Below, one piece after another: positions 40,378 through 50,570 of a stretch of 64,000 nucleotides of DNA; the stretch's first letter is position 1; each line of letters starts with the position of its first letter. Origin of the DNA: RI-153 sp041391225. Its GTDB lineage: Bacteria > Chloroflexota > Anaerolineae > Caldilineales > Caldilineaceae. Location of the stretch: NCBI GenBank assembly GCA_041391225.1, contig JAWKOL010000002.1, positions 124,001 to 188,000 on the forward strand, given 5' to 3'. Under the pieces are notes generated by a model. That model had not been told where the DNA came from. It saw only the letters and a program-made list of their open reading frames with translations, and did no database searches. The translations under genes and the position numbers were made by a program.

Positions 40378-41514
40378 ATGTCGACGACAAACAATGGTTC
40401 GGCTGTTCGCACGCTCTCCGAAGACGGCGAACAGGCCGACATCCCCCTCGACTGTATTGTTTATGGCCCCGATGCTGAGGTCGATGGTTTTCAAGCGCTG
40501 GCTGCCGAATGGAATGAACTGGTGGCGCGCAGCCGTTTCGATACTTTCTTTCTCACCCACGAGTGGCAATCCACCTGGTGGGAGACCCTGGGCAACGGCG
40601 AACTCTGGATCGTCGCCTTCCGTACGCAGGGCGGCGAGCTCGTGGGGATTGCCCCATTCTATCGGCTTGAACATGCCGACGGCGACTGGGTGGGATTGTC
40701 CACGCTGCACATCGTCGGCTGCATCGAAGTAAGCGATTTTCTCGACGTCATCATCGCCAAAGGTTGGGAGAAACAGGTCTACGCAGCGTTGCGCACCTGG
40801 CTCCAAAGCGAAGATGCGCCGGTGTGGGATCTTTGCGATTTCTGCAACCTGCCCGAAGACAGCCTTACCTATCGCCTGTTGCCCGAACTCTGGGCCGACG
40901 ACGGTTACGGTTTCGACGTCTTCCAAGAAGATGTGGCGCCACACATTCGGCTGCCCCTGCGCTACGACGAGTACCTGAACGAACAGGTGGACAAGAAGCA
41001 GCGCCACGAGATCCGGCGCAAGCAACGGCGCGCCGAACGCGAAGCCCAAGTCGATTTCTACCTGGTACCCCAGGATATCGACGAGGATCAGTTCAGCCTG
41101 GAAGTCGACGAGTTCATCCGCTTGCAGCAACTGAGCAGCCCCGACAAAGAAGAGTTCATGACGCCGCAGATGCAGCGGTTTTTCAAGGTGATGGCGCGAC
41201 GTATGCACGACGCAGGATTCCTGCGATTGGCCTTTATCTCGCTGGATGGGCAGCGCGCCGCCACCTTCTTCGCTTTTGAATATCGCAAGCAGTTTCTGCT
41301 CTACAACTCCGGCTACGACACGGGTGACCTGTCGACACTTAGCCCAGGTTGGGTGTTGCTGGCCTACCTGATCCAATATGCCATTGCGTTGGGCTGTGAG
41401 CTTTTCGATTTCTTGCAGGGTGACGAAGAATACAAGTATCGCTTCGGCAGCGTCAACTACAAGGTAATGCGCGTCATCGTGCGCAATCGTGCAGTCGAAA
41501 CAGCGCCGGCGTAA
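40378..41514 (+). CDS. GNAT-type acyltransferase, CelD/BcsL (Acetyltransf_6) family
   Basis: The protein has 378 residues with ATG 40378 after AAGGA. The layout is that of the CelD/BcsL-like group with a double GNAT fold. The N-terminal half has FFLTHEWQSTWWETLGNGEL and GIAPFYRLEHADGDWVGLST. The C-terminal half has RHEIRRKQRRAEREAQVDF, then FLRLAFISLDGQRAATFFAF and LGCELFDFLQGDEEYKYRFG, which ends in the conserved YKxRFG-like motif. Members often act in cell-envelope polysaccharide or peptide modification. The exact acyl donor and target are unknown. The next gene follows 11 bases downstream, so the two are probably co-transcribed. Confidence 0.85.
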   Translation: MSTTNNGSAVRTLSEDGEQADIPLDCIVYGPDAEVDGFQALAAEWNELVARSRFDTFFLTHEWQSTWWETLGNGELWIVAFRTQGGELVGIAPFYRLEHADGDWVGLSTLHIVGCIEVSDFLDVIIAKGWEKQVYAALRTWLQSEDAPVWDLCDFCNLPEDSLTYRLLPELWADDGYGFDVFQEDVAPHIRLPLRYDEYLNEQVDKKQRHEIRRKQRRAEREAQVDFYLVPQDIDEDQFSLEVDEFIRLQQLSSPDKEEFMTPQMQRFFKVMARRMHDAGFLRLAFISLDGQRAATFFAFEYRKQFLLYNSGYDTGDLSTLSPGWVLLAYLIQYAIALGCELFDFLQGDEEYKYRFGSVNYKVMRVIVRNRAVETAPA

Positions 41515-41525
41515 CAGGGGGAACC

Positions 41526-42032
41526 GTGTCCAAACGAGGGAAGATCGCCATCGGCGGTATGGACGATCCGGCGCCGACAACATCTGCGAGCGCAACGCGG
41601 GCGACCGACGATGCACGCGCACCGTCTGCCCCACCGCCTCCGCCACGCGCTAGGACAGAATCAACGGCCCCAGAACCGACATCGCCAGAACCGACGCCAC
41701 CAGAACCGACGCCGTCTGAACGGAAGACACAGCGAGGGCGCGACTATGATCCGTCACCGCGCCGCCCGCGCGACGAGCGCAAAAACGCCTTCGATCTCAG
41801 CGCCTGGCTGATCGAAGGCGTCCTGGGCATCGCCGAAGAAGTGCGCCACAACGATCTTGGATTGTCGGAAGAATTCTGGATCCACGCCTACGCCGCCCGC
41901 AAAGAGGCATTGCTGGCCGCCCGCGCCCTCATCGACACCGCCATCGAACGCTGCGACGCCGACGACGAAAAAGACGCTCGGCGAGAGGCGGGCCGACGAC
42001 GGCGTGGCCGCGTCGACATCAACTTCGACTGA
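41526..42032 (+). CDS. Hypothetical protein with Pro/Glu/Thr repeats
   Basis: The protein has 168 residues. GTG 41526 lies 11 bases after the acyltransferase stop and has AGGGGGA upstream, so it is coupled to it. The N-terminal 60 residues are low-complexity with PEPT repeats and a proline run. The C-terminal 90 residues hold a helical region, NAFDLSAWLIEGVLGIAEEV, LGLSEEFWIHAYAARKEALL and then a basic tail with RRRRGR. No known domain was recognised. It may be a small coiled-coil protein working with the acyltransferase. It converges on the chemoreceptor gene with 6 bases between the stops. Confidence 0.65.
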   Translation: MSKRGKIAIGGMDDPAPTTSASATRATDDARAPSAPPPPPRARTESTAPEPTSPEPTPPEPTPSERKTQRGRDYDPSPRRPRDERKNAFDLSAWLIEGVLGIAEEVRHNDLGLSEEFWIHAYAARKEALLAARALIDTAIERCDADDEKDARREAGRRRRGRVDINFD

Positions 42033-42038
42033 CGGTAG

Positions 42039-43577
42039 CTAACCCCACACACGCATCATCTCGCCGCTGACCTCGTCTGCGCCCTCCTGCTGTAGCCGAA
42101 ACGTATCCACCAAAGACTGTAAGGCAAAAATGCGCTGGTTAAGCGCCTGCATCTCATCCGCAATATGCACCGCTTCCTCCTGCGTGGACAGGGAGATGGT
42201 ACGCACACTACGGGCGCCGGTGCGCACCTTTTCTGTGGCAGCCATCTGCTTCTGATTGGCATCGAGGAGCGCGTGAATGGCGCGTTCCACGTTGCCGCTC
42301 TGTTCCTTGAGGCTGGCCAGCAGCGTGACCGAGTATTCGGCGGTTTGACCGTGCTTGCGGATCTCGTCGCTCTCGGCGGCGATTGTCTGCGCCGAGCCGC
42401 TGACCGCGATCTGCACATTTTCGATGGCGGCGGTGATCTGCTCGGTGGCGTTCTGCGTCTGCTGGGAGAGGCGACGTACTTCGCCGGCGACAACGGCAAA
42501 ACCGCGTCCATGTTCACCGGCATGGGCGGCCTCGATGGCAGCATTCATCGCCAGCAGGTCGGTCTGCGCAGCAATCTCGCGGATCAGTGTGACGGCGTCG
42601 CTCATCTGGGCGCTGCGTTCGGCGGCCTGATCCAGTTGGCGGCCCAGATTGTCCACGGTGTCGGTGTAACGCTGTAGATCGGCGGTGAGTTGGTGGATCA
42701 ACGCCGCGCTGTCTTCGGCGGCGGATTGCATCTGGGTGGCCACGGCGGTTGCTTCCTGTGTACGCTCGCTGCTGGTGGCAAGAATCGACGCCATCTGATC
42801 GACATCATGCACGATCTGCCCCAACGCGTCGATCTGCTGCGCCACGCCCTGCTGAATCGCCTCGCTGCCCTGGCCCACGCCCAGCCCTTTCGCCTGCGCC
42901 ACTTTGGTGAGTTGCGCCAACTCCATGAGGACAGACTGCCAGTTGGCCACTGTCACGCGCAAGGCGTTTGCCACACCGCCCCCGGCAGCGCCGACCAACG
43001 ACGAATCACGGTTGAGCTGCACCGTGAGGTCCAGTGCGCCAAGGCGCTCCACCACCCACTGAAAGTCGACAAAAGCCTGTTCCAACTGCGCCATCGCTGC
43101 TTCGGTCTTCTTGACTTCGGCCATTTGCTGGCGCGCATATTCCTGTTCCCGCGCCATGCGCTCCTGGTGCGCGTCTTCTGTCTCCTGGTGCGCCAACTCG
43201 GCTTTGTGGTGTGCGTCTTCCAGTTGAGCCAGAGCGGCTTCGGTTTCTCGGGCCTGGGCTAGTTGTCGGCGCGCATGTTCTCGTTCTTCTTCGTTGCGCT
43301 CGCGCTGGATGCGTTGTGCTTCGAGGTCGGCTTCTTCCACGGCTTGCATTTGCAGGTGAACGCGGTCTTGTTGGATGCCGGCAAAGAAAGCGAAAAGGCC
43401 GAGGAAGATCGGGGCAGAGCAGATGATCCACAGGAGTGGATCGGTCTGAAGCAGGTGCAGCGCTTCGCGGTAGCCATATTGCAGACTGCGCAACAGCAGG
43501 GCAATGATGGGGAATACAAAACCAAAGGCGGCGCCGATGTAAGCGTAGCGGATACGGTAATGCGTGGCGCTGAGCAT
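42039..43577 (-). CDS. Methyl-accepting chemotaxis protein with short membrane anchor
   Basis: The protein has 512 residues with ATG 43577 after AGGTGA at 4 bases. Two N-terminal membrane helices (residues about 10-30 and 50-68) are joined by a short loop, so no periplasmic sensory domain exists. A long charged coiled coil follows (about 75-170, rich in Glu, Gln, Ala, Arg). The signalling domain has the tip motif AAQTDLLAMNAAIEAAHAGE and GFAVVAGEVRRLSQQTQ. It could sense membrane energy or cytoplasmic state. A second receptor is at 5511; no CheA or CheW is near. Confidence 0.9.
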   Translation of the reverse strand: MLSATHYRIRYAYIGAAFGFVFPIIALLLRSLQYGYREALHLLQTDPLLWIICSAPIFLGLFAFFAGIQQDRVHLQMQAVEEADLEAQRIQRERNEEEREHARRQLAQARETEAALAQLEDAHHKAELAHQETEDAHQERMAREQEYARQQMAEVKKTEAAMAQLEQAFVDFQWVVERLGALDLTVQLNRDSSLVGAAGGGVANALRVTVANWQSVLMELAQLTKVAQAKGLGVGQGSEAIQQGVAQQIDALGQIVHDVDQMASILATSSERTQEATAVATQMQSAAEDSAALIHQLTADLQRYTDTVDNLGRQLDQAAERSAQMSDAVTLIREIAAQTDLLAMNAAIEAAHAGEHGRGFAVVAGEVRRLSQQTQNATEQITAAIENVQIAVSGSAQTIAAESDEIRKHGQTAEYSVTLLASLKEQSGNVERAIHALLDANQKQMAATEKVRTGARSVRTISLSTQEEAVHIADEMQALNQRIFALQSLVDTFRLQQEGADEVSGEMMRVWG

Positions 43578-43725
43578 ATTGTCACCTGTTGATGCGGATT
43601 ACGATGTGCGCATGAAAATACACGCAATCGTTACCATAGCATTCGCCGGGAACAAATTCACTCAGTATTTCTTCGTGTGTACCTTACTGGGTTTCTCGTT
43701 AAATGACGCTGCGTCGAAACCCATC

Positions 43726-45449
43726 CTACAAATCGGGTTTCGCCGCGGCTACGGCGCGGGTTTCCTCGTTGCGGTAGTAGACCTGCCCGGTGCGTCCGCC
43801 TGCCATGCGGCTGACGAAGCGGCGTGGCGTCACGGCCACAGGCACGGCTTGCTCGCCGCGTTGGCTTGAGTAGTACGCAGCCAACTGGGCCGCCGCAGTG
43901 ATCGTCTCCTCGCCGACAGGTTGCCCGCCGTTACGGATCACCACGTGTGCGCCGGGCAGATCGCGGATGTGCAGCCACAGATCTTCGGCGTTGGCCTCTT
44001 TGAAGGTGACAATTTCGTTCTGCCGCGAATTGCGCCCCACCAGGATGGCGAACCCGTCCGGCGAGAGGAAGCGCAGCGGGTTGGATCGGTCTGGCGCGCT
44101 GCGTTGGCGTTTGGGCCGCGCCGCAGGTAGTCGGCGGCGCAGTTCCTCGCGCACGGAGACGATCTCGGGCTGGTTTTCGGCCAGGGCCAGATCGCTTTGC
44201 AGTTGTTCAATGAAAGCCCGATCCGCCGTCAACTCGGCGCGGCGTTGCGGGATGAATTCGGCGGCCGCGCCATTTTGGCGGCGCGGTCGAAAAGACGCTC
44301 GGCCTGTTCCACCGGCGTCAAGCGGTCATCAAGGCGGATGGTGAGGGCGCCATCTTCGAGTGGGACCACCAATTCCTTCTGGCCGGGTTCGATCTGGCTT
44401 TGCAGCGCCAGCAGCCATTCGGCCTGTGTGCGCACCTGCTCGGGTTCACCGGGCGCAGGTTCGTCGGCGTCGAGGGCGGCGAGTTGACGTTCCACACGCT
44501 GCCGCGCGTCCTTGAGTAGCGCGGCCACACCGTTACGCGCGGCGGCGTAGGCGTCTTTGGCGCCGGCAGCGTCGCGCGGACGTTCTCCGTAGAACTGCGC
44601 AATCGCCGCGCTGACTGTCTCCGTAGGCAGGGAATCGCCCAGAAAGTGCAGTTCGTAGGGAGCATAACCGGCCACGGCGCCGTCGTCGTCCACCGCCACG
44701 CCAGGCTGCCACGCGCCGGATTGGGGCAGTGTCCACATAGCTTGCAACGTAGCGGCCACGGCAAGCAGTTCCACCTGCGCCGAGGGGACGTTTTCGTCTT
44801 CGGCCACGCGCCAGGCGATCTCACGCGCCAGCGTTGGGCTAATGCCAGCGACGCCGTTCATCAGCGCCCGCCATAGTTTGTCATCGCTGCGCAGGGCCAG
44901 TTTGAGGCGCTCGTAGTAGTTGTCGCTGCCGTCGTCCAGCGGCGGGAGTTTGTCCTGTGCGGGGGGGAAGGTGTAGGGCCGCTTGGGCAGGAGGACGCGC
45001 TCGGCGTTGTCGCCCGGCGGCACCGGGTTGAGGACGCCGCGGATCACGCCCGCGGCGTCCAACAACATCAGGTTGCTCAGCCGCCCCATCGGTTCGAGCA
45101 CCAGGGTACTTGCCCCGTGCTCCGGGTGATCGAAATGCAGGTTGAGCACCCGCTCAAAGGGGATCGGCTGTTCGACGCTCTCCAACATCGCCCCGCGCGC
45201 ATACTTGCGCAGCAGCAGCAGCATGGGCGTGTCTGTCTCTACGCCGCGGCGCAACTTCTGCTCGGTGATGTGCGCCCGCCCAGCCTGGGCGTGGGCCGAG
45301 AGCAGCAGGTAGTAGCGTTGCCGGTTGGCGTAGATCTCCATGCCCACGCTTTTGGCGTCGGGCAGGAGCACCTGCTGCACACGGCCGCCTTGCAGCGTTG
45401 CGCGTAACTCGTCGGCCACGGCGGCGAGGGTAAGAGCGTCGAAGTGCAT
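43726..45449 (-). CDS. rqcH: RqcH/NFACT-family ribosome quality-control protein (frameshift)
   Basis: RqcH-type proteins bind stalled 50S-peptidyl-tRNA complexes and add C-terminal alanine tails. The protein has about 573 residues. ATG 45449 (MHFDALTLAAVADELR) is the usual N-terminus; the longer frame has no support. The N-terminal NFACT-N domain has VLEPMGRLSNLMLLD and PKRPYTFPPAQDKLPPLDD. A central coiled coil follows. The C-terminal NFACT-R domain has FAILVGRNSRQNEIVTFKEA and DLWLHIRDLPGAHVVIRNGG. The frame breaks near 44270 in a GCGCGGCCGCC tract; AAAEFIPQRR continues after adding one base or two GC units. It ends 2 bases before the cyclophilin stop-side boundary on the same strand. Confidence 0.9.
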
Positions 45450-45451
45450 GG

Positions 45452-45931
45452 CTACGCTTCCGTAATCGTTACCGACTCCATCACATCGCCCTGGCGAATG
45501 GCGTCGACCACGTCCTGGCCTTCGGTCACCTGGCCGAAGACGCTGTGACGGTCGTCGAGCCAATCGGTTTTGACGTGGGTGATGAAGAACTGGCTACCGT
45601 TGGTGTTGGGGTAAGCGTTGGCCATGCTCAGGATGCCCGGTCCGCTGTGGCGCAGATCGCGGTGGAATTCGTCGCCAAACTTGTAGCCGGGGCCGCCGCG
45701 GCCGGTGCCGGTGGGATCGCCCGTCTGCACCATGAAGTCGGGGATGACACGGTGGAACTTAATGCCATCGTAGTAGCCGTCTTGCGCCAGGAAGACGAAA
45801 TTGTTCACTGTGTTGGGTGCTTTGTCGGCAAAGAGTTCGAGCACGATGTCACCGCGGTTGGTCTTGATGGTGGCGGTGTAGCTCTTGGCCGGATCAATCT
45901 GCATATCGGGTGCTTTGCTATACTGTTTCAT
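45452..45931 (-). CDS. Cyclophilin-type peptidyl-prolyl cis-trans isomerase
   Basis: The protein has 159 residues. ATG 45931 is chosen over the GTG 60 bases upstream because it gives the compact family length. Active-site motifs are FHRVIPDFMVQTGDPTG, GDEFHRDLRHSGPGILSMAN and NGSQFFITHVKTDWLDDRHS. The protein has no signal peptide, so it acts in the cytoplasm on Xaa-Pro bonds in protein folding. It lies directly upstream of rqcH on the same strand with 2 bases between them; both are translation and protein quality functions. The CoA-transferase gene is divergent, 108 bases away. Confidence 0.93.
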   Translation of the reverse strand: MKQYSKAPDMQIDPAKSYTATIKTNRGDIVLELFADKAPNTVNNFVFLAQDGYYDGIKFHRVIPDFMVQTGDPTGTGRGGPGYKFGDEFHRDLRHSGPGILSMANAYPNTNGSQFFITHVKTDWLDDRHSVFGQVTEGQDVVDAIRQGDVMESVTITEA

Positions 45932-46039
45932 GAGGTAACTTTTCTCCAGTTCGATTGTTGTGGAAACACCTGCACACTCTATCACCATCACAGGCTCCGT
46001 CCCAAATCCGAAGGGCCAATAATCCGAAAGGATCGCTCG

Positions 46040-47234
46040 ATGTCTGCTGCTGCGCTTTCCGATGTCACCGTATTGGATCTTTCACGCGTCCTCGCTGGCC
46101 CCTACGGCACCATGATCCTGGGCGATCTGGGCGCGGACGTGATCAAGATCGAGCAACCCGGCCTGGGTGACGACACTCGCCGCTGGGGGCCGCCCTTCAC
46201 CGACAGCGGCCAGAGCGCCTACTTCCTCTCGGCCAACCGCAACAAACAGAGCGTCACCCTCAATCTCAAAGATGAGCGCGGCAAGGCCATTCTGCGCCGG
46301 TTGGTGCAGCAGGCCGATGTGCTAATCGAGAACTTCAAGGTGGGGACGATGGCACGGCTCGGCCTGGGCTACGATGATCTGCGCCAGATCAACCCCGGCC
46401 TGATCTACTGCGCCATTACCGGCTACGGCCAGAGTGGACCGTACCACGAGCGCCCGGGCTACGACACGGTGATCCAGGCGCAGGGCGGCGTAATGAGCAT
46501 CACCGGCCCCGCCGAAGACGAGCCGTTCAAGGTGGGGGTGGCCATTGTCGACGTCACCGCGGGGATGCACGCGGTGATCTCGATCCTGGCGGCGCTCCAC
46601 CACCGCGCCCGCAGTGGCCAGGGGCAGTTCATCGACATAGCGCTCTTCGACGCGCAGTTGGGTTGGCTGGTCAACGTGGCGGGCAGCTACCTGGTTTCGG
46701 GGGAGTCGCCCGCCCGCTACGGCAACGCCCACGCCACCATCGTCCCCTACCAGACGTTCGCCACGGCAGATGGTCACCTGATGCTGGCGGTGGGCAATGA
46801 TCGTCAATTTGCGTCGCTGTGCGGCGTGTTGGGCAAACCGGCCTGGATCGAAGACGCACGCTTCGTCACCAATCCGGCGCGGGTGGCGCATCGCGGCGTT
46901 GATTCCCCTGCTGGCGGCGGAATTCGCCCAGGCGCCCACGCACGTGTGGATCGAGCGTCTACTCGACGTGGACGTACCATGTGGGCCGGTGAACGACGTG
47001 CCGACGGCGCTTTCCGATCCCCAGGCCGAGGCGAGGGCGATGGTGCAATCTGTGGTCGACAGCCAGGGCGAAACGATCCGGTTGGTGGGTCCGGTGGCGA
47101 AGATGACAGAGACGCCGTTGCAGGTTGTCAGCGCGCCGCCCTACCTGGGCGAACACACCGAGGCTGTCCTACGCAAGCGGCTTGGTATGTCGGTGGAAGA
47201 AATTGGTGTTTTGCGGGGAGACGGTGTGGTGTAG
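46040..47234 (+). CDS. CaiB/BaiF family CoA-transferase (frameshift)
   Basis: This is a class III CoA-transferase of about 398 residues with ATG 46040 after GAAAGGA. The N-terminus is VTVLDLSRVLAGPYGTMILG and the family motif GADVIKIEQPGLGDDTR follows. The catalytic Asp is expected in VAIVDVTAG near residue 170. Further family blocks are NKQSVTLNLKDERGKAIL, LIENFKVGTMARLGLGY and ITGYGQSGPYHERPGYD. The frame breaks near 46893; HRAALIPLLAAEFAQAP continues after adding one GC to CATCGCGGCG. The end has VPCGPVNDVPTALSDPQAEA. CoA donor and acceptor cannot be told from sequence. Confidence 0.9.
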
Positions 47235-47289
47235 GAGACATGCGATGATGGGATGATGTGTCAGTCGTCCGTCGTCAGTCGTCCGTCGC

Positions 47290-48681
47290 CTAGTCCACGT
47301 TGTCTTCGTTGTAGAAGATCTGATTCGCCCACGCCACGGCCTCTTGGTAGAGCCGAGGCACCACCGCTTCGCCGTTTTGCAGGATCGAAGAGAGTTCGCT
47401 GACCCGTTCCCAGTTGGCTTCTTCGTAGGCCAGGGCCAATTGGTAGATCGGTTCATAGCGCCCGCCTTCGTGGCCCAGGGCGCGCTTCACGTCATCGTTC
47501 AGCGGCAGTTTTTTGAGCACGTCCTCCATTGGCACATCGGTGAAGGCATCGACCAGCGAGAAGAGACCCATCATGTAGAGATCGGTGCGGTTGCGCTCGA
47601 AGCCACATTCCATGGCCAGAAGCTCGAAGAATCTGCCGCGCATGGCGCTAAGGACGGCCAACTCGTCGGGTTTGTCGGCGCCCATGCCGCTCAACGCCAC
47701 CAGCGACGCCCACTTGCGGATCTCTTCTGTGCCGAGGAGCATCAAGGCGTGGCGAACGGTTTTGATGCGGTGACGCAGGTTGAAGAACGCCGAGTTGATG
47801 AAGCGCAACAGCTTGTACGAAAGCGACACCTCGCGCAGAATCACGGCCTCTAGCGAGTCGAAGTTGATCTGTGGCTGATTGATTTCGTAAAGCGTGTAAA
47901 GATAATTGAGCTTGTAGCCCGGTATGTCGTGGACGGAGATGGTCTCAGGTTTGCTGAAGAAGTAGCCCTGGATGTAGTGGTAGCCAAAATCCAACGCCAT
48001 TTGAAAATCTTCTTTGGTTTCGACTTTTTCGGCCAGGTACTTGACTTCGGGGTTGCCCAATTCGCGCGGCAGCCGTTCTCGATCCTCAATGGACGTGTTG
48101 AGGAAGTCGATTTTGATGATGTCGGCCATGCGCACCAACGGCGCCAGGCGCGGGGTATAGACAAAATCATCGAGGACGAGCATGTAGCCGCGTTCCTTCA
48201 ATTTGCGGCAGGCTTCCAGGGTGAGTGGATCGGGTTCCACGTCTTCCAGGATTTCCACGGCCACCATGTCCGCGGGCAGGGTGGTGGCGACCTGGCGCAG
48301 CAGCAGGTTGCGCGTGAAGTTGATGAACGCGCGCTTGCCGCTGGTGAGCGTCTCCATGCCGATCAGCGAGAAGCTGTTGGTGAGCACCGACGATGTGGCG
48401 GAATCGCCGCGAGAGTCCAATACATGCCCCACACCCTGCCGGAAGAGCAACTCATAGCCATAAACATGTTGACCGCGATCAAAGATCGGCTGCCGCGCGA
48501 CAAAGACGGCGCCATTTTCGCCTTCGATCTTAGGGGGCGCGCCTTTGCGGAGGGAGCGGCTCGATCCTGTACTGGCTTCACGTGAATCAAGTTCTTTCTC
48601 AGTCCTGCACCCTGCGTTAAGGATAGCCGCATTGGGCAGGGTGTTACGCAAATGCGGTTTACCTGGTCTAGCTGACGGCAA
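47290..48681 (-). CDS. EAL-HDOD (YuxH-like) signalling protein
   Basis: The protein has 463 residues in the longest frame. The start is uncertain: TTG 48681 gives the longest frame and TTG 48651 has AGGTAA upstream; the core begins VFVARQPIFDRGQHVYGYEL at about residue 59. An EAL-like domain follows (VAVEILEDVEP and LVLDDFVYTP), but the EAL metal motifs are altered, so diesterase activity is doubtful. The C-terminal HDOD domain has LRFINSAFFNLRHRIKTVRH and LLGTEEIRKWASLVAL. Such proteins link c-di-GMP-type signalling to unknown outputs. It converges on the CoA-transferase gene. Confidence 0.88.
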   Translation of the reverse strand: MPSARPGKPHLRNTLPNAAILNAGCRTEKELDSREASTGSSRSLRKGAPPKIEGENGAVFVARQPIFDRGQHVYGYELLFRQGVGHVLDSRGDSATSSVLTNSFSLIGMETLTSGKRAFINFTRNLLLRQVATTLPADMVAVEILEDVEPDPLTLEACRKLKERGYMLVLDDFVYTPRLAPLVRMADIIKIDFLNTSIEDRERLPRELGNPEVKYLAEKVETKEDFQMALDFGYHYIQGYFFSKPETISVHDIPGYKLNYLYTLYEINQPQINFDSLEAVILREVSLSYKLLRFINSAFFNLRHRIKTVRHALMLLGTEEIRKWASLVALSGMGADKPDELAVLSAMRGRFFELLAMECGFERNRTDLYMMGLFSLVDAFTDVPMEDVLKKLPLNDDVKRALGHEGGRYEPIYQLALAYEEANWERVSELSSILQNGEAVVPRLYQEAVAWANQIFYNEDNVD

Positions 48682-48802
48682 ATGTTGATCAGCCGTGAAG
48701 ATTCACGTCTATCCTAACAACTCCAACCAGGCAAAACACCGTCCATTTCAAGTATTCCCAATGTTTTTGCTGCCTCAATCTTTTCTCTCTTGATGCAGAA
48801 CA

Positions 48803-49752
48803 TCAGGAAAAGGATGCTTGCAGCTCTGCGGCGAGCTTTTCCAGCAGATCGCGATTTTCGATCTGTTCGATCCAGGCCGACGGGATGGCCGACGCGCCCA
48901 ACTGTGCGCCGAGGATCGCGCCGACCATCGACGCCGTGGAATCGGTGTCGCCGTCGTGATTGGCGCCGGCGATGACGGCGGCAACATAATCGTTAGGGAA
49001 CCGTAATGCACAAAACAGGGCGATGCCCAACGCCTCTTCGCCGATCCAACCCTCGCCCAGTTGACGGATGCCGCTCTCCACATCCACCCCACTACGGTGG
49101 ACAGTAACAGCCCGTTGCACCAGATCAAGGGTCTCCTCGTGGCCCGGATAGGCAACCAGCAGCTTGTTGCAGCGTTGGATGGCGTTCTGGAGCGAGTCGC
49201 CCTCGACAATGCAAGCGATCAAGGCGGCCATGTAGTCAGCGCTCAGGTAGCCCGACGGGTGACCGTGGGTGATGGCGGCATAGTCCATGCCGTGGATGAA
49301 GGCGTCCTCCGCGCCGAGGATCAACCCCACCGGCGCGGTGCGCATGACGCCGCCGCACCCTTGCTGTTGTTGATCGGCGTAGCGACGACACCCATCGTAC
49401 CGCTGCGCAAGGCGCTGAGGCAGGTGTTGCCAGGGGCGCGGCGCTGATAGGCTTCGTTCTGCGTCTCCAGCCAACGCAGGTAGGCGTGGTAGACCTGCTC
49501 CTGCCAGTTGACAATGCCACGCTCGCGCCCGCGGGCCTGCGCCGCCAGCATCCCCTCGATGGTGGAAAGCGTCATCTGGGTATCGTCGGTGTAGCTGCCG
49601 GCGGGGAAGCCCGACCAGTCGTCCAGATCGGTGATGCCCTGTGGGCCGTATCGCTGTTTGATGGCCGCCAGCGACATGAATTCCACCGGCGCGCCCAGCG
49701 CGTCGCCCACAGCCAGGCCGAGAAGACAGCCGCGGATCTGTTCGAGTGTCAT
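48803..49752 (-). CDS. ADP-ribosylglycohydrolase family protein (frameshift)
   Basis: The protein has about 316 residues and starts at ATG 49752. ADP-ribosylglycohydrolases remove ADP-ribose from proteins or act on related dinuclear-metal substrates. N-terminal motifs are IRGCLLGLAVGDALGAPVEF and the metal ligands in GSYTDDTQM. The C-terminal ligands are in GANHDGDTDSTASMVGAILG. The frame breaks near 49355; KGCGGVMRTAPVGLI continues after adding one G to AAGGGTGCGG. The substrate (Arg-, Ser-linked or nitrogenase-type) is not predictable. Upstream lies a perfect 24-base inverted repeat and the redoxin gene on the same strand. Confidence 0.9.
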
Positions 49753-49776
49753 GTGCGTTCCTGTCGTGGGGATTGG

Positions 49777-49833
49777 GAGATTGGGGGATTAGGCGATTGG
49801 TCAAGGTGGCCAATCGCCTAATCCCCCAATCTC
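49777..49833. repeat. Perfect 24-base inverted repeat
   Basis: GAGATTGGGGGATTAGGCGATT... (49777-49800) and its exact inverse (49810-49833) enclose a 9-base spacer. It belongs to the GGGGATT family. It lies between the redoxin stop and the ADP-ribosylglycohydrolase start, and could act as a transcription terminator or cruciform. No T run follows the stem on the minus strand. Confidence 0.75.
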
Positions 49834-49843
49834 AAGTTTCTTG

Positions 49844-50434
49844 TTAGCTGAACACCAGATCGCACGCGTCCGCGGGCATCCAGTGGGCATCCTGGCCCTG
49901 CCATTTGACGTTGCAGCCCAGGGGATTGGTGAGCGGTGCGCGCAGCGGACGGCCCGCCAGGTGATCTGTCAAGGCATTTTCCAGATCGTTGACGGTCATC
50001 TTGCTGGTGTCTTTGGGGTTGTCGACGCCGCGCCCGGTGTAAACGAGCTTGCGATCCTTGTCGAAGACATAGAAGTGGGGGGTGCGCAGGGCGCCGTAGG
50101 CCAGCGCCACTTCCTGCGATTCATCACGCAGGTAGGTCCACGGGAAGTTGTGTTCCTTCATGCGCTTGACCATGCCGTCGAAGTCATCTTCGGCGTGGAC
50201 GTGGACACTGTTGCTATTGATCCCCACAAACTTGACGCCGCGATCTGCGAACTTCTCGGCGGTGCGGCGGGTCACCTCGTCGGAGCCGACGACGTATGGG
50301 CAGTGGTTACAGGTGAAGAAGATCACCAGTGTGTCCGCGTCGACGAAATCGGCCAGGCTGTAGTTATTGCCGTCGGTGGCCGGGAGATCGTGGAAATCGG
50401 GGGCGCTTTCGCCCAATTGCAGTGTGAAAGCCAT
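49844..50434 (-). CDS. AhpC/TSA-like thioredoxin-fold protein
   Basis: The protein has 196 residues. ATG 50434 follows GGAGGA. The sequence is a redoxin-type protein with the redox motif TCNHCPYV (Cys42 and Cys45), a conserved TSA-like stretch FHDLPATDGNNYSLADFVD and a C-terminal segment GKPLRAPLTNPLGCN-like (RPLRAPLTNPLGCNVKW). No signal peptide is seen, so it is cytoplasmic. It probably reduces peroxides or disulfides; the partner reductase is not in the window. The gene has a G-rich inverted repeat downstream. Confidence 0.88.
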   Translation of the reverse strand: MAFTLQLGESAPDFHDLPATDGNNYSLADFVDADTLVIFFTCNHCPYVVGSDEVTRRTAEKFADRGVKFVGINSNSVHVHAEDDFDGMVKRMKEHNFPWTYLRDESQEVALAYGALRTPHFYVFDKDRKLVYTGRGVDNPKDTSKMTVNDLENALTDHLAGRPLRAPLTNPLGCNVKWQGQDAHWMPADACDLVFS

Positions 50435-50570
50435 GTTGGTCCTCCCAATGAATGAATGGTTCGTACCGTACATGCTGCCGGTTGATCGTAACACAGCATA
50501 CACAATGCTACCAGCCATCCTCCGCAACGTCGGTGATTGTCTATCCTTTCTTGGCTTTGCTAGAATGGAG

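Noticed and set aside
45545..46039. Extension of the CoA-transferase gene upstream to 45545
   Set aside because: It would run antisense through the cyclophilin gene. ATG 46040 has a good ribosome-binding site and matches the family start.
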